Shown in pieces: positions 21,593 to 32,162 of a stretch of DNA of 64,000 nucleotides. The notes beneath the pieces were generated by a model that saw only the letters and a program-made list of their open reading frames with translations, ran no database searches and was not told where the DNA came from. Position numbers and translations under genes: made by a program. Numbering within the stretch: position 1 is the first letter of the stretch; each line of letters begins with the position of its first letter. Origin of the DNA: Microbulbifer agarilyticus S89. Lineage in GTDB: Bacteria; Pseudomonadota; Gammaproteobacteria; Pseudomonadales; Cellvibrionaceae. The stretch is from the NCBI RefSeq assembly GCF_000220505.1, contig NZ_AFPJ01000032.1:1-64000 (forward strand), read 5' to 3'.

Positions 21593-21719
21593 CTGCCAGC
21601 GCAATTGTGCGCAGGCTGCGGCACACGCCAGCGTCCAGCCTGCAGCTGCACCCCAACCGGGGAACGGCACCGTGCAATAACAGTCCAATCTGACCCGACT
21701 ATAAAGAATTTTATTACCG

Positions 21720-23600
21720 ATGACTGCGAACACTTCCGGCATGCGCGAAATTTATCTGCCCACCTCTTCGAACACGCGGCGCCCGTCGCGCAACCGACTG
21801 GGGACTGCGCTGGCTCTTCTGACCGCATTGCTATGCAGCCTGCTGCTGAGCGCCCCGGCGAGCGCACAACAGGAGAACCCATTCGCCGCGCTCGCTGGCG
21901 GTCAGGACGATTTTCTGCCGGTAGACGAAGCCTACCAGCTCGACGTTCTGTTAACTGACACAGATGCCGCCGCCCTGTTTCAGATCGCTCCAGAATATTA
22001 CCTGTACCGGGACAAGTTATCGGTTTACCTGCTGAACGGCGAAGACAAGACCGAACTGCCGCTGACCCTGGTAAGCGGCGAGGTGATCTGGGACGACTAT
22101 TTCGAAAAAGAAACCGAGGTGTACCGCTGGCAGCTGGAAGTTCCGTTGGCGCTACCAGAGGGAGCCAGCAAGGCCCGCCTGCAGGTGAACTACCAGGGCT
22201 GCGCGGATGCGGGCCTGTGCTATCCACCGCAAACACGTAATTTTGACCTGGATCTGCTGCAAAAAACCGCCACCCCCGCCGCCGGCAATGGTGGCCTGGG
22301 CTCAGGCCCCGGCGGCGCAGCAAGTGGCAGCACTGCACCCCTCGCCGGCAGCGCCAGCAGCACGCTTTTCTCCAACCTGTTACTGGCCATGGCGCTGGCT
22401 TTTGGTGGCGGCATGCTGCTGAACCTGATGCCCTGCGTCTTCCCGGTACTGTCGATCAAGGCGCTGACCATCACCAACAGTGGTGACCGCCAGCAGCTGC
22501 ACGGCTGGGCTTACACCGCGGGCGTGGTCGCAACTTTCCTGCTGATTGCCGCCCTAATGCTGGCCCTACGCACCGCGGGTGAGGCCGTCGGCTGGGGCTT
22601 CCAGCTGCAGTCGCCGGTCGTAGTAGCCGCGCTGGCCTACCTGTTTTTTGCCATGGGCCTCAGCCTGTCCGGCCTGACCGAGTTCGGCGGCCGCCTGATG
22701 GGCCTCGGCGCCAACAGCGAAAGTAAGGGGCTCAGCGGCTCCTTCTCCACCGGCGCTCTGGCTACCGTCGTGGCCAGCCCGTGCACCGCGCCCATGATGG
22801 GCTCGGCGCTGGGCTTTGCCGTGACCCAACCCGCGCCAGTCGCACTCGCGGTATTCGCTGCCCTGGGCTTCGGCATGGCGGCACCCTTCTTGCTGCTTAC
22901 CTATATTCCCGCACTGGCCCAGCGCCTGCCGCGCCCCGGCCCCTGGATGGAAACGCTCAAGCAACTGCTGGCCTTCCCAATGTACCTGACTGCGGTGTGG
23001 CTGCTGTGGGTACTGGGTCGCCAGAGTGGCAGTGACGGGGTTACCCTGGTGCTGGCCGGTGCGGTTGCCATCGCCTTCGCCCTGTGGCTGTGGCCGCGCC
23101 CGGCAACCGCCGGCAAAACCTGGCTGCGCACCAGCACCGCGGTGATCGCGGTTGCCGGCGCCATTTGGGTTCTACCCAACCTGGACAGCAATGCGAGCCA
23201 GCCAACGCAGGCAAGCAAGAGCGATTACTGGCAGACCTATTCGCCAGAGGCTCTCGCAGCAGCGCGCAGTGAAGGCCGCCCGGTACTGATCAACATGACC
23301 GCAGCCTGGTGCATCACCTGCCTGGCGAACGAAAAAGTCGTACTTTCCAGCGACCGTATTACCGCGGCGGTGGCAGATCTGGGCATTACCGCCCTGAAAG
23401 GTGACTGGACCAACCAGGACCCGCAAATCACCGAACTGCTGGCACGCTACGGCCGCTCCAGCGTGCCACTGTACCTGCTGTTTCCGGAGGGCGGTGGTGA
23501 ACCACAGATTCTGCCGCAAATCCTGACCCGCGATGGCCTGCTCACGGCCATGCACAGTGCGGTTAGCGAAGAGCGCCTCGCTGAATCCGCTACTCGCTAG
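21720..23600 (+). CDS. dsbD: thiol:disulfide interchange protein DsbD
   Basis: Moves electrons from cytoplasmic thioredoxin across the inner membrane to periplasmic thiol proteins. All three modules are visible. The periplasmic alpha domain has redox cysteines in NYQGCADAGLCYPP. The eight-helix beta domain has the paired cysteines in LMPCVFPVLS and ASPCTAPMMG. The C-terminal thioredoxin-like gamma domain has WCITC (C531, C534). A signal peptide lies at about 25-50. The start is weakly supported; ATG at 21741 is an alternative. Its position before aroQ-accBC matches dipZ of P. aeruginosa. Confidence 0.96.
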   Translation: MTANTSGMREIYLPTSSNTRRPSRNRLGTALALLTALLCSLLLSAPASAQQENPFAALAGGQDDFLPVDEAYQLDVLLTDTDAAALFQIAPEYYLYRDKLSVYLLNGEDKTELPLTLVSGEVIWDDYFEKETEVYRWQLEVPLALPEGASKARLQVNYQGCADAGLCYPPQTRNFDLDLLQKTATPAAGNGGLGSGPGGAASGSTAPLAGSASSTLFSNLLLAMALAFGGGMLLNLMPCVFPVLSIKALTITNSGDRQQLHGWAYTAGVVATFLLIAALMLALRTAGEAVGWGFQLQSPVVVAALAYLFFAMGLSLSGLTEFGGRLMGLGANSESKGLSGSFSTGALATVVASPCTAPMMGSALGFAVTQPAPVALAVFAALGFGMAAPFLLLTYIPALAQRLPRPGPWMETLKQLLAFPMYLTAVWLLWVLGRQSGSDGVTLVLAGAVAIAFALWLWPRPATAGKTWLRTSTAVIAVAGAIWVLPNLDSNASQPTQASKSDYWQTYSPEALAAARSEGRPVLINMTAAWCITCLANEKVVLSSDRITAAVADLGITALKGDWTNQDPQITELLARYGRSSVPLYLLFPEGGGEPQILPQILTRDGLLTAMHSAVSEERLAESATR

Positions 23601-23609
23601 TTTGCCCCT

Positions 23610-23630
23610 GCCGGTGGCAGAGCCACCGGC
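23610..23630 (+). terminator. hairpin after dsbD
   Basis: Perfect 9-bp stem GCCGGTGGC / GCCACCGGC with loop AGA, starting 10 bp after the dsbD stop. No T run follows. Confidence 0.5.
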
Positions 23631-23932
23631 CCCCTTCGCCGCAACCACCCCAGCGGCATCGAGCCCCACCTTTCGGCCAAAATGCCATTGTGGCCATTCA
23701 CGCTGGCGAAAAAGCCACCCATTCATAAAAAACTACGGCAATTAGGCCGCTAACTTCGGCGAACTGCGCGCAACGTCTCTTTTTCGACATTTGAGGCATG
23801 GACAGGGGGTCACTTTTACGGCAAACTCCAAGCGAAATTTGCCAAACACCCCTTGTGACGCGGTTTTCCGGGAAGTTTCATGACTTTTTCCCGATTTTAG
23901 TCACAACTTTGCGCGCTTTACCGAGGCACAGA
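23631..23932. other. intergenic region before aroQ
   Basis: About 300 bp between dsbD and aroQ, with an A/T-richer second half that should hold the aroQ-accBC promoter. The upstream in-frame extension of aroQ in this stretch shows no homology. Nothing else recognised. Confidence 0.35.
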
Positions 23933-24370
23933 ATGGCTAAACTGCTTTTGCTACACGGCCCCAATCTGAACCTGTTGGGCACCCGCGAGCCAGAGATCTA
24001 TGGCTCCACGACTCTTTCCCAGATTAATGAAGCTGCCAGCGCGCAGTGTGCGGCGGCCGGCTGCGCGTTCGACAGCCTGCAAAGCAATCATGAAGGGGCA
24101 CTGGTGGAACGTATCCACCAGGCATTTGCCGACAAGGTCGACTTCATCGTGATCAATCCTGCGGCCTTTACCCACACCAGTGTGGCGCTGCGCGATGCCC
24201 TGGCCGGTGTGGCCATTCCGTTTATCGAAGTGCACCTGTCGAACCCTCACGCCCGCGAGCCTTTCCGCCATCACTCCTACCTGTCCGATTTGGCCAAGGG
24301 CGTTATTTGTGGGTTCGGCGCGGATAGCTACACCCTCGCCGTGGGAGCTGCGCTCAAGCAACTGGGCTAA
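23933..24370 (+). CDS. aroQ: type II 3-dehydroquinate dehydratase
   Basis: Third step of the shikimate pathway. Family motifs are [19 protein letters not shown] with the active-site arginine and tyrosine, [34 protein letters not shown] with the catalytic histidine, and [15 protein letters not shown]. The ATG at 23933 gives the usual 145 residues; a longer frame begins 45 codons upstream but adds only non-homologous sequence. It is followed by accB and accC, the arrangement common in gammaproteobacteria. Confidence 0.97.
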   Translation: MAKLLLLHGPNLNLLGTREPEIYGSTTLSQINEAASAQCAAAGCAFDSLQSNHEGALVERIHQAFADKVDFIVINPAAFTHTSVALRDALAGVAIPFIEVHLSNPHAREPFRHHSYLSDLAKGVICGFGADSYTLAVGAALKQLG

Positions 24371-24436
24371 TCAAGATTTTCATTCCCCGGCTGCGTGTCG
24401 GGGAACCGGTATACACAAGATCAAGAGTGAACTGTT

Positions 24437-24913
24437 ATGGATATCCGCAAAATCAAGAAACTAATCGAACTGCTCGAAGAGTCCGACATCGGCGAGCTGG
24501 AGATTAAAGAAGGTGAAGAGTCAGTGCGCATCAGCCGCGGCCCCAGTGGCGCTGCGATTCAGATGCCGCAAATGGCCATGCCGATGGCGGCTGCTCCCGC
24601 CGCGCCGCAGGCGCCCGCCGCACCGGCACCGGCGGCTGCACCCGCCGAGCCCGCGGAAGAAGCCGTACCCGCACTGACCGGCCATCCGGTTAAGTCCCCA
24701 ATGGTGGGCACTTTCTATGCAGCTTCCAGCCCCGGCGCCGATCCGTTCGTGAAAGTTGGCCAGCAGGTAAAAGCCGGCGATGTTATCTGCATCGTTGAGG
24801 CCATGAAAATGATGAACCAGATCGAGGCGGACAAGGCCGGCACCATCGAGGCAATCCTGGTAGAAGACGGCCAACCGGTAGAATTCGACCAGCCGCTCGT
24901 CGTTATTTCCTGA
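24437..24913 (+). CDS. accB: biotin carboxyl carrier protein of acetyl-CoA carboxylase
   Basis: Carries biotin between the carboxylase and carboxyltransferase sites in malonyl-CoA formation. The C-terminal biotinyl domain has the target K124 in [12 protein letters not shown] and [23 protein letters not shown]. The N-terminal dimerisation helix is joined to it by an Ala/Pro-rich linker (about 48-75). 158 aa is normal. accC follows 16 bp downstream. Confidence 0.97.
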   Translation: MDIRKIKKLIELLEESDIGELEIKEGEESVRISRGPSGAAIQMPQMAMPMAAAPAAPQAPAAPAPAAAPAEPAEEAVPALTGHPVKSPMVGTFYAASSPGADPFVKVGQQVKAGDVICIVEAMKMMNQIEADKAGTIEAILVEDGQPVEFDQPLVVIS

Positions 24914-24929
24914 GCGGGGGCGTTTACGC

Positions 24930-26273
24930 ATGTTTGAAAAAATTCTAATTGCCAACCGCGGCGAGATTGCCCTGCGGGTGCTGCGCGCCTGTAAGGAAAT
25001 GGGTATCGCTACGGTAGCGGTTCACTCCCAGGTTGACCGCGACCTAAAGCACGTGCGCCTGGCGGATGAAGCCGTATGTATCGGTCCCAACCCATCCCCT
25101 CAGAGCTACCTGAATATCCCCGCGATCATCGCGGCAATGGAGATCACCGATTCTGTTGCGGTGCACCCGGGTTACGGTTTCCTCGCGGAGAATGCAGATT
25201 TTGCCGAGCAGGTACAGAAAAGCGGCTTTACCTTTATTGGCCCCGATGCGGACGTGATTCGCCTGATGGGGGACAAGGTTTCCGCAATCGCTGCCATGAA
25301 GAAAGCGGGCGTACCCACGGTACCCGGTTCTGACGGCCCGCTGCCGGACGACGGTGAGCGCTGCCTGGAAATCGCGCGCAAGATCGGCTTCCCGGTCATC
25401 ATCAAGGCGGCTGCAGGTGGTGGTGGCCGCGGTATGCGCGTGGTACACAGCGAAGGCGCGCTGGTAAATTCCATCGCGGTGACCAAGTCCGAAGCGGCTG
25501 CCGCGTTTGGCGACAGCACCGTCTACATGGAAAAATTCCTGCAGAATCCGCGTCACGTGGAGATCCAGGTAATGTCCGACGGCCAGGGCAGCGCCGTGCA
25601 TTTTGGTGATCGCGACTGCTCACTGCAGCGTCGCCACCAGAAGGTTCTGGAAGAGGCACCAGCGCCGGGCATTCCGGATGCGGTACGCAAGGAAGTACAG
25701 GACTCCTGTATCCAGGCGTGTATTGATATCGGCTACCGCGGTGCGGGCACTTTCGAGTTCCTGTACGAAGACGAGCGCTTCTACTTCATCGAGATGAACA
25801 CCCGTATTCAGGTTGAGCATCCGGTATCGGAAATGGTGACCGGTGTTGACCTGATTAAAGAGCAGATCCGCGTATGTGCGGGTGAGAAGCTCTCTTTCAA
25901 ACAGGAAGACATCAAGATCACCGGCCACTCTTTCGAGTGTCGTATTAACGCGGAAGACCCGAAAACCTTCTTCCCGAGCCCGGGCAAGGTGGAAAACTTC
26001 CACGCACCCGGCGGTTTGGGTGTACGCGTGGACTCTCACCTGTACGCGGGCTATTCGGTACCGCCCAACTACGATTCCATGATCGCCAAGATCATCACCC
26101 ACGCGGAAGACCGTGAAACCGCACTGGCGCGGATGCGTGTCGCCCTCAGCGAAACCATCATTACCGGTATCAAAACCAACATTCCTTTGCAGGAAGACCT
26201 GGTTCGGGATGCGGAATTTGCCAAGGGTGGGGTGAACATTCACTACCTAGAGAAGAAGCTGGGGCTCGAATAA
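24930..26273 (+). CDS. accC: biotin carboxylase subunit of acetyl-CoA carboxylase
   Basis: ATP-dependent carboxylation of biotin on AccB. It shows the full biotin-carboxylase layout: [24 protein letters not shown], the ATP-grasp glycine loop [29 protein letters not shown] and [18 protein letters not shown]. Length 447 aa. It is in an operon with accB, and its end is followed by a hairpin and then by a member of the palindrome family. Confidence 0.98.
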   Translation: MFEKILIANRGEIALRVLRACKEMGIATVAVHSQVDRDLKHVRLADEAVCIGPNPSPQSYLNIPAIIAAMEITDSVAVHPGYGFLAENADFAEQVQKSGFTFIGPDADVIRLMGDKVSAIAAMKKAGVPTVPGSDGPLPDDGERCLEIARKIGFPVIIKAAAGGGGRGMRVVHSEGALVNSIAVTKSEAAAAFGDSTVYMEKFLQNPRHVEIQVMSDGQGSAVHFGDRDCSLQRRHQKVLEEAPAPGIPDAVRKEVQDSCIQACIDIGYRGAGTFEFLYEDERFYFIEMNTRIQVEHPVSEMVTGVDLIKEQIRVCAGEKLSFKQEDIKITGHSFECRINAEDPKTFFPSPGKVENFHAPGGLGVRVDSHLYAGYSVPPNYDSMIAKIITHAEDRETALARMRVALSETIITGIKTNIPLQEDLVRDAEFAKGGVNIHYLEKKLGLE

Positions 26274-26290
26274 GCCCTGTGACTTCTCCG

Positions 26291-26333
26291 CCCGCCCCGA
26301 AGGTATTTAGCTCTGAAGCACCTCCGGGGCGGG
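26291..26333 (+). terminator. hairpin after accC
   Basis: CCCGCCCCG-A-AGG pairs with CCT-C-CGGGGCGGG around a loop of about 17 nt; GC-rich and 18 bp after the accC stop. No T run follows. The long palindrome copy A begins 7 bp later. Confidence 0.5.
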
Positions 26334-26339
26334 AAAGTA

Positions 26340-26432
26340 CCGGGGATCGGTTTTCAAAACCGCTGTGAACCCATCCCTGGGCGCTGCGGCGGCGACGTCC
26401 TGTCGCCGACGCTTTTGAAAACCGATCCCCGG
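26340..26432 (+). repeat. intergenic long palindrome, copy A
   Basis: The left arm CCGGGGATCGGTTTTCAAAA (26340-26359) is perfectly complementary over 20 bp to the right arm at 26413-26432. They enclose a 53-nt core that starts CCGCTGTGAACCCATCCCTG and contains an inner hairpin, GGCGAC / GTCGCC around GTCCT. The arms are unique to this copy; the core is shared with copies at 32163, 34413 and 57710. It sits between accC and prmA, both plus strand. Confidence 0.9.
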
Positions 26433-26568
26433 CACCTCCCCTTCAGACTTACCTTCCCTACCCTTTTAGCTCGCGCTCTCTAGTAGAATGCAATCAAGTT
26501 CGACTCGAAGGCTCCGCTGCCACGAGCCACCCAAGCACTTCAAAACCAAAAACTCCGGATAACATCTA

Positions 26569-27453
26569 ATGCCCTGGCTCCAACTCCGAGTAAACACCAA
26601 CCGCGAACAGGCCGAGAAGATTGAAAGCGCCTTGCTGTTCGCCGGCGCCGTCTCAGTCACCCTGCAAGACAATGCCGACCAGCCCATCCTCGAACCCGGC
26701 CTCGGCGAGACGCCCTTATGGGACGAAACGCTCGTCACAGGCCTGTTCGATGCCGAAGTCGACACCGGCGTGACCGAAGCCAAGGCCGCCTCTTTCCTGT
26801 GTGAACTCCTCCCCAACGCCCGCTGGGAGCAGCTCGAAGACAAGGACTGGGAGCGGGAGTGGATGAGCAACTACAAACCCATCCAATGCGCCGATAACCT
26901 GTGGATCTGCCCAAGCTGGTGCGAACCGCCCGCGCCGGAAGCCGTCAATATCATCCTCGATCCGGGCCTGGCTTTCGGCACCGGCACCCACCCCACCACC
27001 TTCCTGTGCCTGCAGTGGCTGGCCGGTGAGCCGGTGCAGAGCAAGACTGCCATCGACTTCGGTTGCGGCTCTGGCATCCTTGGGATCGCCGCCATTTTGT
27101 TGGGTGCCGAGAACGCCCTGGGTACGGATATCGACCCCCAGGCGTTGATTGCCAGCCGCGACAATGCCGTGCGCAACGGCCTCGAACCCGCGCGTTTTCC
27201 GGTTTACCTGCCGGAGAAAACCCCGGCAGATGCCAGTGCCGACATCATGCTCGCCAACATCCTCGCCGGCCCGCTGGTCGAACTGGCCCCGCAGCTTGTG
27301 GAGCGCACCAAGGTCGGCGGCCGTATCTGCCTGTCCGGGATTCTGGCCAGCCAGTCTGACAAGGTGAAAGCGGCCTACAGCCAGTGGATCGATTTCGATG
27401 CAGATGGTGAAAAAGAGGAGTGGGTGCGGCTGAGCGGGACCCGGGTGAGATAA
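26569..27453 (+). CDS. prmA: ribosomal protein L11 methyltransferase
   Basis: SAM-dependent methylation of lysines on ribosomal protein L11. The N-terminal substrate domain is followed by the methyltransferase motifs LAFGTGTHPTT, IDFGCGSGILGIAAILLGA and MLANILAGPLVEL. 294 aa is typical. Its place between accC and the DUF3426/dusB genes matches P. aeruginosa PA4850. Confidence 0.97.
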   Translation: MPWLQLRVNTNREQAEKIESALLFAGAVSVTLQDNADQPILEPGLGETPLWDETLVTGLFDAEVDTGVTEAKAASFLCELLPNARWEQLEDKDWEREWMSNYKPIQCADNLWICPSWCEPPAPEAVNIILDPGLAFGTGTHPTTFLCLQWLAGEPVQSKTAIDFGCGSGILGIAAILLGAENALGTDIDPQALIASRDNAVRNGLEPARFPVYLPEKTPADASADIMLANILAGPLVELAPQLVERTKVGGRICLSGILASQSDKVKAAYSQWIDFDADGEKEEWVRLSGTRVR

Positions 27454-27552
27454 ATCATCAGGGGCACAACGCCGCTCACAAGGCTCACCGGACTACGCGG
27501 CGGGCCCTGCGACTGATAAACTCCCACGCCAAAGCAATAATCGTCGAAATCC

Positions 27553-28845
27553 ATGTCGCAACTGGTTACCCGCTGTCCCCACTGCAGCACCTCGTTTCAC
27601 GTCAGCGAACCTCAGCTGCGCGCCGCCCGCGGTGCGGTGCGCTGCGGCTCCTGCCTGCAAGTATTCCGCGCCGACGAAAATATTGTATTCAACGAGGACG
27701 ATCCGCAGCCAGCCAACAAGAAAGCGATCGAGGAGTTACTGGAAGATGACGACTTCCTGATCCACGACGATATCGACCTGGATGGCGACGACGAAACTGG
27801 TGAAGAAGAGCTACCCAGAAGGGCCAAGCCTACGTCGGAACAATCTGCATCACAGCAGCCTGCGCAAGCCACCGCACAAAAAAGCGATGCTCTCGACGAC
27901 AGCCCGCTGATCGGCGATGCCTTTGGCGAACAGCAGTGGCAGGAGCTCGGTAGCGAAGACGACGATGACCGACAGGGTGACCTGCTGGACATGGACAGTG
28001 GCCTCGACCGGATGAGCGACTCCTCCGACAATCCGTGGGCGGAAGAAATGGCCCGGGAGGAGTCCAGCAGCCTCCGCGCAAGCAGCGCCAAGCAATCGGA
28101 AGATGACCTATTTGCCGAGCAGTTTGCCGCAACCGATGACCTCGACACTCCCGAGCCGGAAGAGTTGATTGCCGCGCCGGCACCGGGCTCCAGTCATGAT
28201 GATGACCTGGCACCGCTGCCGGACGCACAACTGGGCCCATCCGAGCTGCACGCGCGGCACCTGGATTCCGGCCAGCTTGAATCGGCACCACTGCTACCCA
28301 AGGACCAGCTGATCTCATCCATCGGCGCAGCGCCGATCGAAATGTCCTGGCAGCCCAAGCGGCACCACATCATCCCTACCTGGCTCTGGGCCCTCGGCAG
28401 CCTGCTGCTGATGCTGGGGCTGGTGGCGCAAACCGCCTATTTTGGTTTCGATACCCTCAGCAAGCGCGACCCCTGGCGCAACCTTTACGCCCAGGTCTGC
28501 CCGTACATCGGCTGCACCTTGCCACCGCAGGTGGACATCAATGCCATTCACACCGCCAATCTGGTGGTGCGCAGCCATCCGTCGATTCCCGGTGCCCTCG
28601 CCGTAGAGGCGGTGCTGCTCAACCGCGCACCGTTTGATCAGCCCTTTCCCAGCCTGCAGCTGCGTTTCACCGACCTGAAGAACAGCCCGGTAGCGAGCCG
28701 CCGCTTCAATCCGCGGGATTACCTGCGCGGCGAACTGTCCGGCCGCCGCCTGATGCCTGCCGGCAACCCGGTGCACATCGCGCTGGATATCGTTGACCCG
28801 GGTGCGGACGCGGTGAATTACGAGCTGCGCATCGCCCCGAACTGA
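27553..28845 (+). CDS. zinc-ribbon and DUF3426 membrane protein
   Basis: An N-terminal MJ0042-type zinc ribbon (C8-x2-C11 and C31-x2-C34) is followed by a long, acidic, low-complexity linker (about 45-255), one transmembrane helix (PTWLWALGSLLLMLGLVAQTA) and a DUF3426 domain at the C-terminus (LYAQVCPYIGCTLPP onward). It corresponds to PA4851 by order and architecture. Probably an inner-membrane protein with a cytoplasmic zinc ribbon; function unknown. The linker is unusually long and rich in D, E and S. Confidence 0.88.
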   Translation: MSQLVTRCPHCSTSFHVSEPQLRAARGAVRCGSCLQVFRADENIVFNEDDPQPANKKAIEELLEDDDFLIHDDIDLDGDDETGEEELPRRAKPTSEQSASQQPAQATAQKSDALDDSPLIGDAFGEQQWQELGSEDDDDRQGDLLDMDSGLDRMSDSSDNPWAEEMAREESSSLRASSAKQSEDDLFAEQFAATDDLDTPEPEELIAAPAPGSSHDDDLAPLPDAQLGPSELHARHLDSGQLESAPLLPKDQLISSIGAAPIEMSWQPKRHHIIPTWLWALGSLLLMLGLVAQTAYFGFDTLSKRDPWRNLYAQVCPYIGCTLPPQVDINAIHTANLVVRSHPSIPGALAVEAVLLNRAPFDQPFPSLQLRFTDLKNSPVASRRFNPRDYLRGELSGRRLMPAGNPVHIALDIVDPGADAVNYELRIAPN

Positions 28846-29024
28846 GCCCGCCATGATCATGGCTGCGATGAAACAGAAGGCGCAAAAATGCGTACGATGG
28901 CGCCAATTGCTACAAATTATTGCACAAAGTTCGTCCCAAACGGCCAGCCATCGACCAATTTGAGCGCTTTTTCGCTTTTCCAGTGGGCAGGCAGCCGCTA
29001 TCATAGGCGGCTCTTTGACACCTG

Positions 29025-30062
29025 ATGAGACCAAACCCGCGGGAGGGTGTGTTGCCCACGGAACTGCCAAGCAGCTTCGCCATCGGCCCCTATAACATCG
29101 GAGCGCCAGTAATCCTGGCGCCCATGGCCGGCGTTACCGATCGCCCCTTCCGCAAATTGTGCCGTGAACTCGGCGCGGGCTTGGTCGTATCCGAGATGGT
29201 CACCTCCGACACCAGTCTGTGGAACAGCCGCAAATCACGTATGCGCCTGAACCACGCCGGTGAGGCGGGGCCGATTTCGGTGCAGATTGCCGGTGGTGAC
29301 CCGGAGATGATGGCGGATGCCGCGCGCGCAAATGTCGAGCGCGGCGCGCAGATCATCGATATCAACATGGGTTGCCCGGCAAAGAAGGTGTGCAAAAAAG
29401 CAGCGGGTTCTGCCCTGCTGCGCGATGAGAAACTGGTTGCCGATATCCTGCAAGCGGTGGTTTCCTCGGTGCCGGTTCCAGTGACGCTGAAAATTCGTAC
29501 TGGCTGGTGCCCGGATTCCCGCAACGGGGTAACGGTGGCCAAGATGGCCGAAGATTTCGGAATTGCTGCTCTGGCAGTTCACGGACGCACCCGCGCCTGT
29601 GGCTACCATGGTCAGGCCGAATTCGATACCATTGCCGAGATTGTGTCGGCGGTGAAGATACCCGTCTTTGCCAATGGCGACATAACCGGCGCGGAGAAGG
29701 CCCGCAAGGTGTTGGACTACACCGGCGCTAAAGCGGTCATGATTGGCCGTGCGGCTCAGGGACGTCCATGGATATTTCGGGAGATTGCTCACTACCTCGC
29801 AAAGGGGGAGCACCTGCCGGAGCCCTCACTGGATGAAGTCAGGGATATATTAATCACTCACTTGAGTGAACTGCACCGTTTCTACGGTGAGGTTATGGGG
29901 GTACGTATCGCCCGTAAACATGTGGGCTGGTACGTAAAAACACTCGCGGACAGCGAGGAGTTTCGTAAAGCCTTTAACCGAATAGATAGCGCAGAAGCAC
30001 AACATGCCAGCGTTCGTGAGTGGTTTGAACGCCGAATAACTAGAGGGGCAAAAGCGGCATGA
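29025..30062 (+). CDS. dusB: tRNA-dihydrouridine synthase B
   Basis: FMN enzyme that reduces uridines in tRNA. Signatures are [24 protein letters not shown], the catalytic cysteine in [28 protein letters not shown] and [13 protein letters not shown]. The ATG at 29025 has no ribosome binding site, whereas GGGAGGG lies just before an in-frame GTG (29049) and TTG (29052), so translation may begin there. It overlaps fis by 4 nt (ATGA), the classic dusB-fis operon. Confidence 0.95.
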   Translation: MRPNPREGVLPTELPSSFAIGPYNIGAPVILAPMAGVTDRPFRKLCRELGAGLVVSEMVTSDTSLWNSRKSRMRLNHAGEAGPISVQIAGGDPEMMADAARANVERGAQIIDINMGCPAKKVCKKAAGSALLRDEKLVADILQAVVSSVPVPVTLKIRTGWCPDSRNGVTVAKMAEDFGIAALAVHGRTRACGYHGQAEFDTIAEIVSAVKIPVFANGDITGAEKARKVLDYTGAKAVMIGRAAQGRPWIFREIAHYLAKGEHLPEPSLDEVRDILITHLSELHRFYGEVMGVRIARKHVGWYVKTLADSEEFRKAFNRIDSAEAQHASVREWFERRITRGAKAA

Positions 30063-30358
30063 CTAACGAAGCATTAATTCCGGATACCAGCGATGTGGTA
30101 TCCACTGGGGGCCAGACTCAACTACAGCAACCGCAAGCCTTGCGCGATGCGGTTGAGCACGCGATGGAGAACTACTTCCGCCACCTGGACGGACAGATGG
30201 TAACCGACGTGTACGATATGGTGCTGTCTGAGATTGAAGCGCCTATGCTGGAAGTGGTGATGAAGCACACCCGCCACAACCAGACCCGTGCAGCGCAGCT
30301 GCTGGGCCTCAACCGGGGCACCCTGCGCAAGAAGCTTAAGCGCTACGGCCTGCTGTAA
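30059..30358 (+). CDS. fis: nucleoid-associated DNA-bending protein Fis
   Basis: Homodimeric DNA-bending regulator that activates rRNA operons and shapes the nucleoid in growing cells. The C-terminal helix-turn-helix [21 protein letters not shown] (about 74-94) is characteristic. 99 aa is normal. It is translationally coupled to dusB by a 4-bp overlap and followed by a strong terminator. Confidence 0.97.
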   Translation: MTNEALIPDTSDVVSTGGQTQLQQPQALRDAVEHAMENYFRHLDGQMVTDVYDMVLSEIEAPMLEVVMKHTRHNQTRAAQLLGLNRGTLRKKLKRYGLL

Positions 30359-30408
30359 GGCAGCCAACCGCTCCAGGCAGCCAAAGCCGGGGCGGCAAAA
30401 TTTCGACG

Positions 30409-30440
30409 AGGGGGGATGAGCTGAGCTCATCCCCCCTCGC
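30409..30440 (+). terminator. Rho-independent terminator of dusB-fis
   Basis: Near-perfect stem GAGGGGGGATGAGC / GCTCATCCCCCCTC with a 3-nt loop (TGA), followed by GCTATTTGTATTT. It is about 50 bp after the fis stop and 60 bp before purH. Confidence 0.85.
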
Positions 30441-30498
30441 TATTTGTATTTCCAACGTTTTTAACCTGCTCTTTACACATCTGAATGGACGATGCGAT

Positions 30499-32088
30499 AT
30501 GACTGACAAGGTGGCCGTTCGCCGCGCGCTGATCAGCGTTTCCGATAAAACCGGCATTGTGGAGTTCGCCCGTGAACTCTCCGCCATGGGCGTAGAGATC
30601 CTCTCTACCGGTGGTACCTACCGCCAGCTGGGTGAAGCCGGTATCCCGGTTGTGGAAGTTTCCGATTACACCGGCTTCCCGGAAATGATGGACGGTCGCG
30701 TGAAGACCCTGCACCCGAAGGTGCACGGCGGCATTCTGGGCCGTCGCGGCAAAGACGACGCGGTAATGGACGAGCACGGCATCAAGCCCATCGATATGGT
30801 TGTAGTGAACCTGTACCCGTTCAAGGCCACCGTTGCTGACCCCAACTGTGACCTGCCCACCGCCATCGAAAACATCGACATCGGCGGCCCCACCATGGTC
30901 CGCTCCGCGGCCAAGAACCACAAAGATGTGGCCATCGTGGTCAACGCACACAGCTACGACACCGTGATCGAAGAGATGAAAGCCAATGACGGCGCCCTCG
31001 GTTACGAAACCCGCTACGACCTGATGGTGCAGGCGTTCGAACATACCGCCCAGTACGACGGCATGATCGCCAACCACTTCGGCGCGCGTAACACCAAAAA
31101 CGAAGCCCGCGAATTCCCGAACACCTTCAACACCCAGCTCGAGAAAGCCCAGGACATGCGCTACGGCGAGAACCCGCACCAGAAAGCGGCCTTCTACGTA
31201 GAAGCAGACGCAACCGAAGCCTCCGTATCCACCGCCAGCCAGCTGCAGGGCAAGGAACTGTCCTTCAACAACGTCGCCGACACCGACGCCGCACTGGAAA
31301 CCGTTAAGCTGTTCGACGAGCCGGCCTGTGTGATCGTCAAGCACGCCAACCCCTGTGGTGTTGCCATCGCCGCGGACATCAAGACCGCCTACGAACTGGC
31401 CTTCGCCACCGACCCGGAATCCGCATTCGGCGGCATCATCGCCTTCAACCGCGAACTGGACGCTGAAACTGCCCAGCTGATCGTCGACAAGCAGTTCTCC
31501 GAAGTGATCATCGCCCCGAAAGTCAGCGCCGAGGCCGCCCAGGCCGTATCCGCCAAAAAGAACGTGCGCCTGCTGGAATGCGGCGAATGGCCCACTCTTT
31601 CTGAACAACAGGAGCGCCCCGCAACCTACGATTACAAGCGCGTCACCGGTGGCCTGCTGGTACAGGAAAAAGACAACGGCATGGTTGCCAAGGAAGACCT
31701 CAAGGTGGTCACCAAGGTACAGCCGTCGGAAGAGCAGCTGGACGAACTGCTGTTCGCCTGGAAAGTCGCCAAGATGGTCAAATCCAACGCCATCATCTAC
31801 GCCAAAGACGGCCGCACCATCGGCGTTGGCGCCGGCCAGATGAGCCGCGTCAACTCTGCGCGCATCGCTGCGATCAAAGCCGAGCACGCCGGCCTCGAAG
31901 TTAAAGGCGCCGTTATGGCATCTGACGCCTTCTTCCCCTTCCGCGACGGCATCGACAACGCCGCCAAAGTAGGCATCAGTGCCGTAATCCAGCCCGGTGG
32001 CTCCATGCGTGACGAAGAAGTGATCGCTGCAGCCGACGAGCACGGCATGGCGATGGTGTTTACCGGAATGCGTCACTTCCGTCACTGA
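30499..32088 (+). CDS. purH: bifunctional AICAR transformylase / IMP cyclohydrolase
   Basis: Last two steps of IMP synthesis. The N-terminal MGS-like cyclohydrolase domain ([48 protein letters not shown]) is followed by the AICAR transformylase domain ([14 protein letters not shown]-like [38 protein letters not shown]). 529 aa is typical. The fis-purH-purD order is conserved in Pseudomonas. Confidence 0.98.
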   Translation: MTDKVAVRRALISVSDKTGIVEFARELSAMGVEILSTGGTYRQLGEAGIPVVEVSDYTGFPEMMDGRVKTLHPKVHGGILGRRGKDDAVMDEHGIKPIDMVVVNLYPFKATVADPNCDLPTAIENIDIGGPTMVRSAAKNHKDVAIVVNAHSYDTVIEEMKANDGALGYETRYDLMVQAFEHTAQYDGMIANHFGARNTKNEAREFPNTFNTQLEKAQDMRYGENPHQKAAFYVEADATEASVSTASQLQGKELSFNNVADTDAALETVKLFDEPACVIVKHANPCGVAIAADIKTAYELAFATDPESAFGGIIAFNRELDAETAQLIVDKQFSEVIIAPKVSAEAAQAVSAKKNVRLLECGEWPTLSEQQERPATYDYKRVTGGLLVQEKDNGMVAKEDLKVVTKVQPSEEQLDELLFAWKVAKMVKSNAIIYAKDGRTIGVGAGQMSRVNSARIAAIKAEHAGLEVKGAVMASDAFFPFRDGIDNAAKVGISAVIQPGGSMRDEEVIAAADEHGMAMVFTGMRHFRH

Positions 32089-32117
32089 TAACGTCACACA
32101 AACGACGACTGTTGTAA

Positions 32118-32147
32118 TGACTCTGCAGTAAACAACCTGCAGAGTCA
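32118..32147 (+). terminator. hairpin after purH
   Basis: Perfect 11-bp stem TGACTCTGCAG / CTGCAGAGTCA with loop TAAACAAC, 30 bp after the purH stop. It is directly followed by palindrome copy B. Confidence 0.6.
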
Positions 32148-32162
32148 GACGCGAAGGGGCTG

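Noticed and set aside
21553-22338. Upstream 260 codons of the TPR lipoprotein frame
   Set aside because: This part is antisense to the start of dsbD and has no homology; the signal peptide begins only after 21552.
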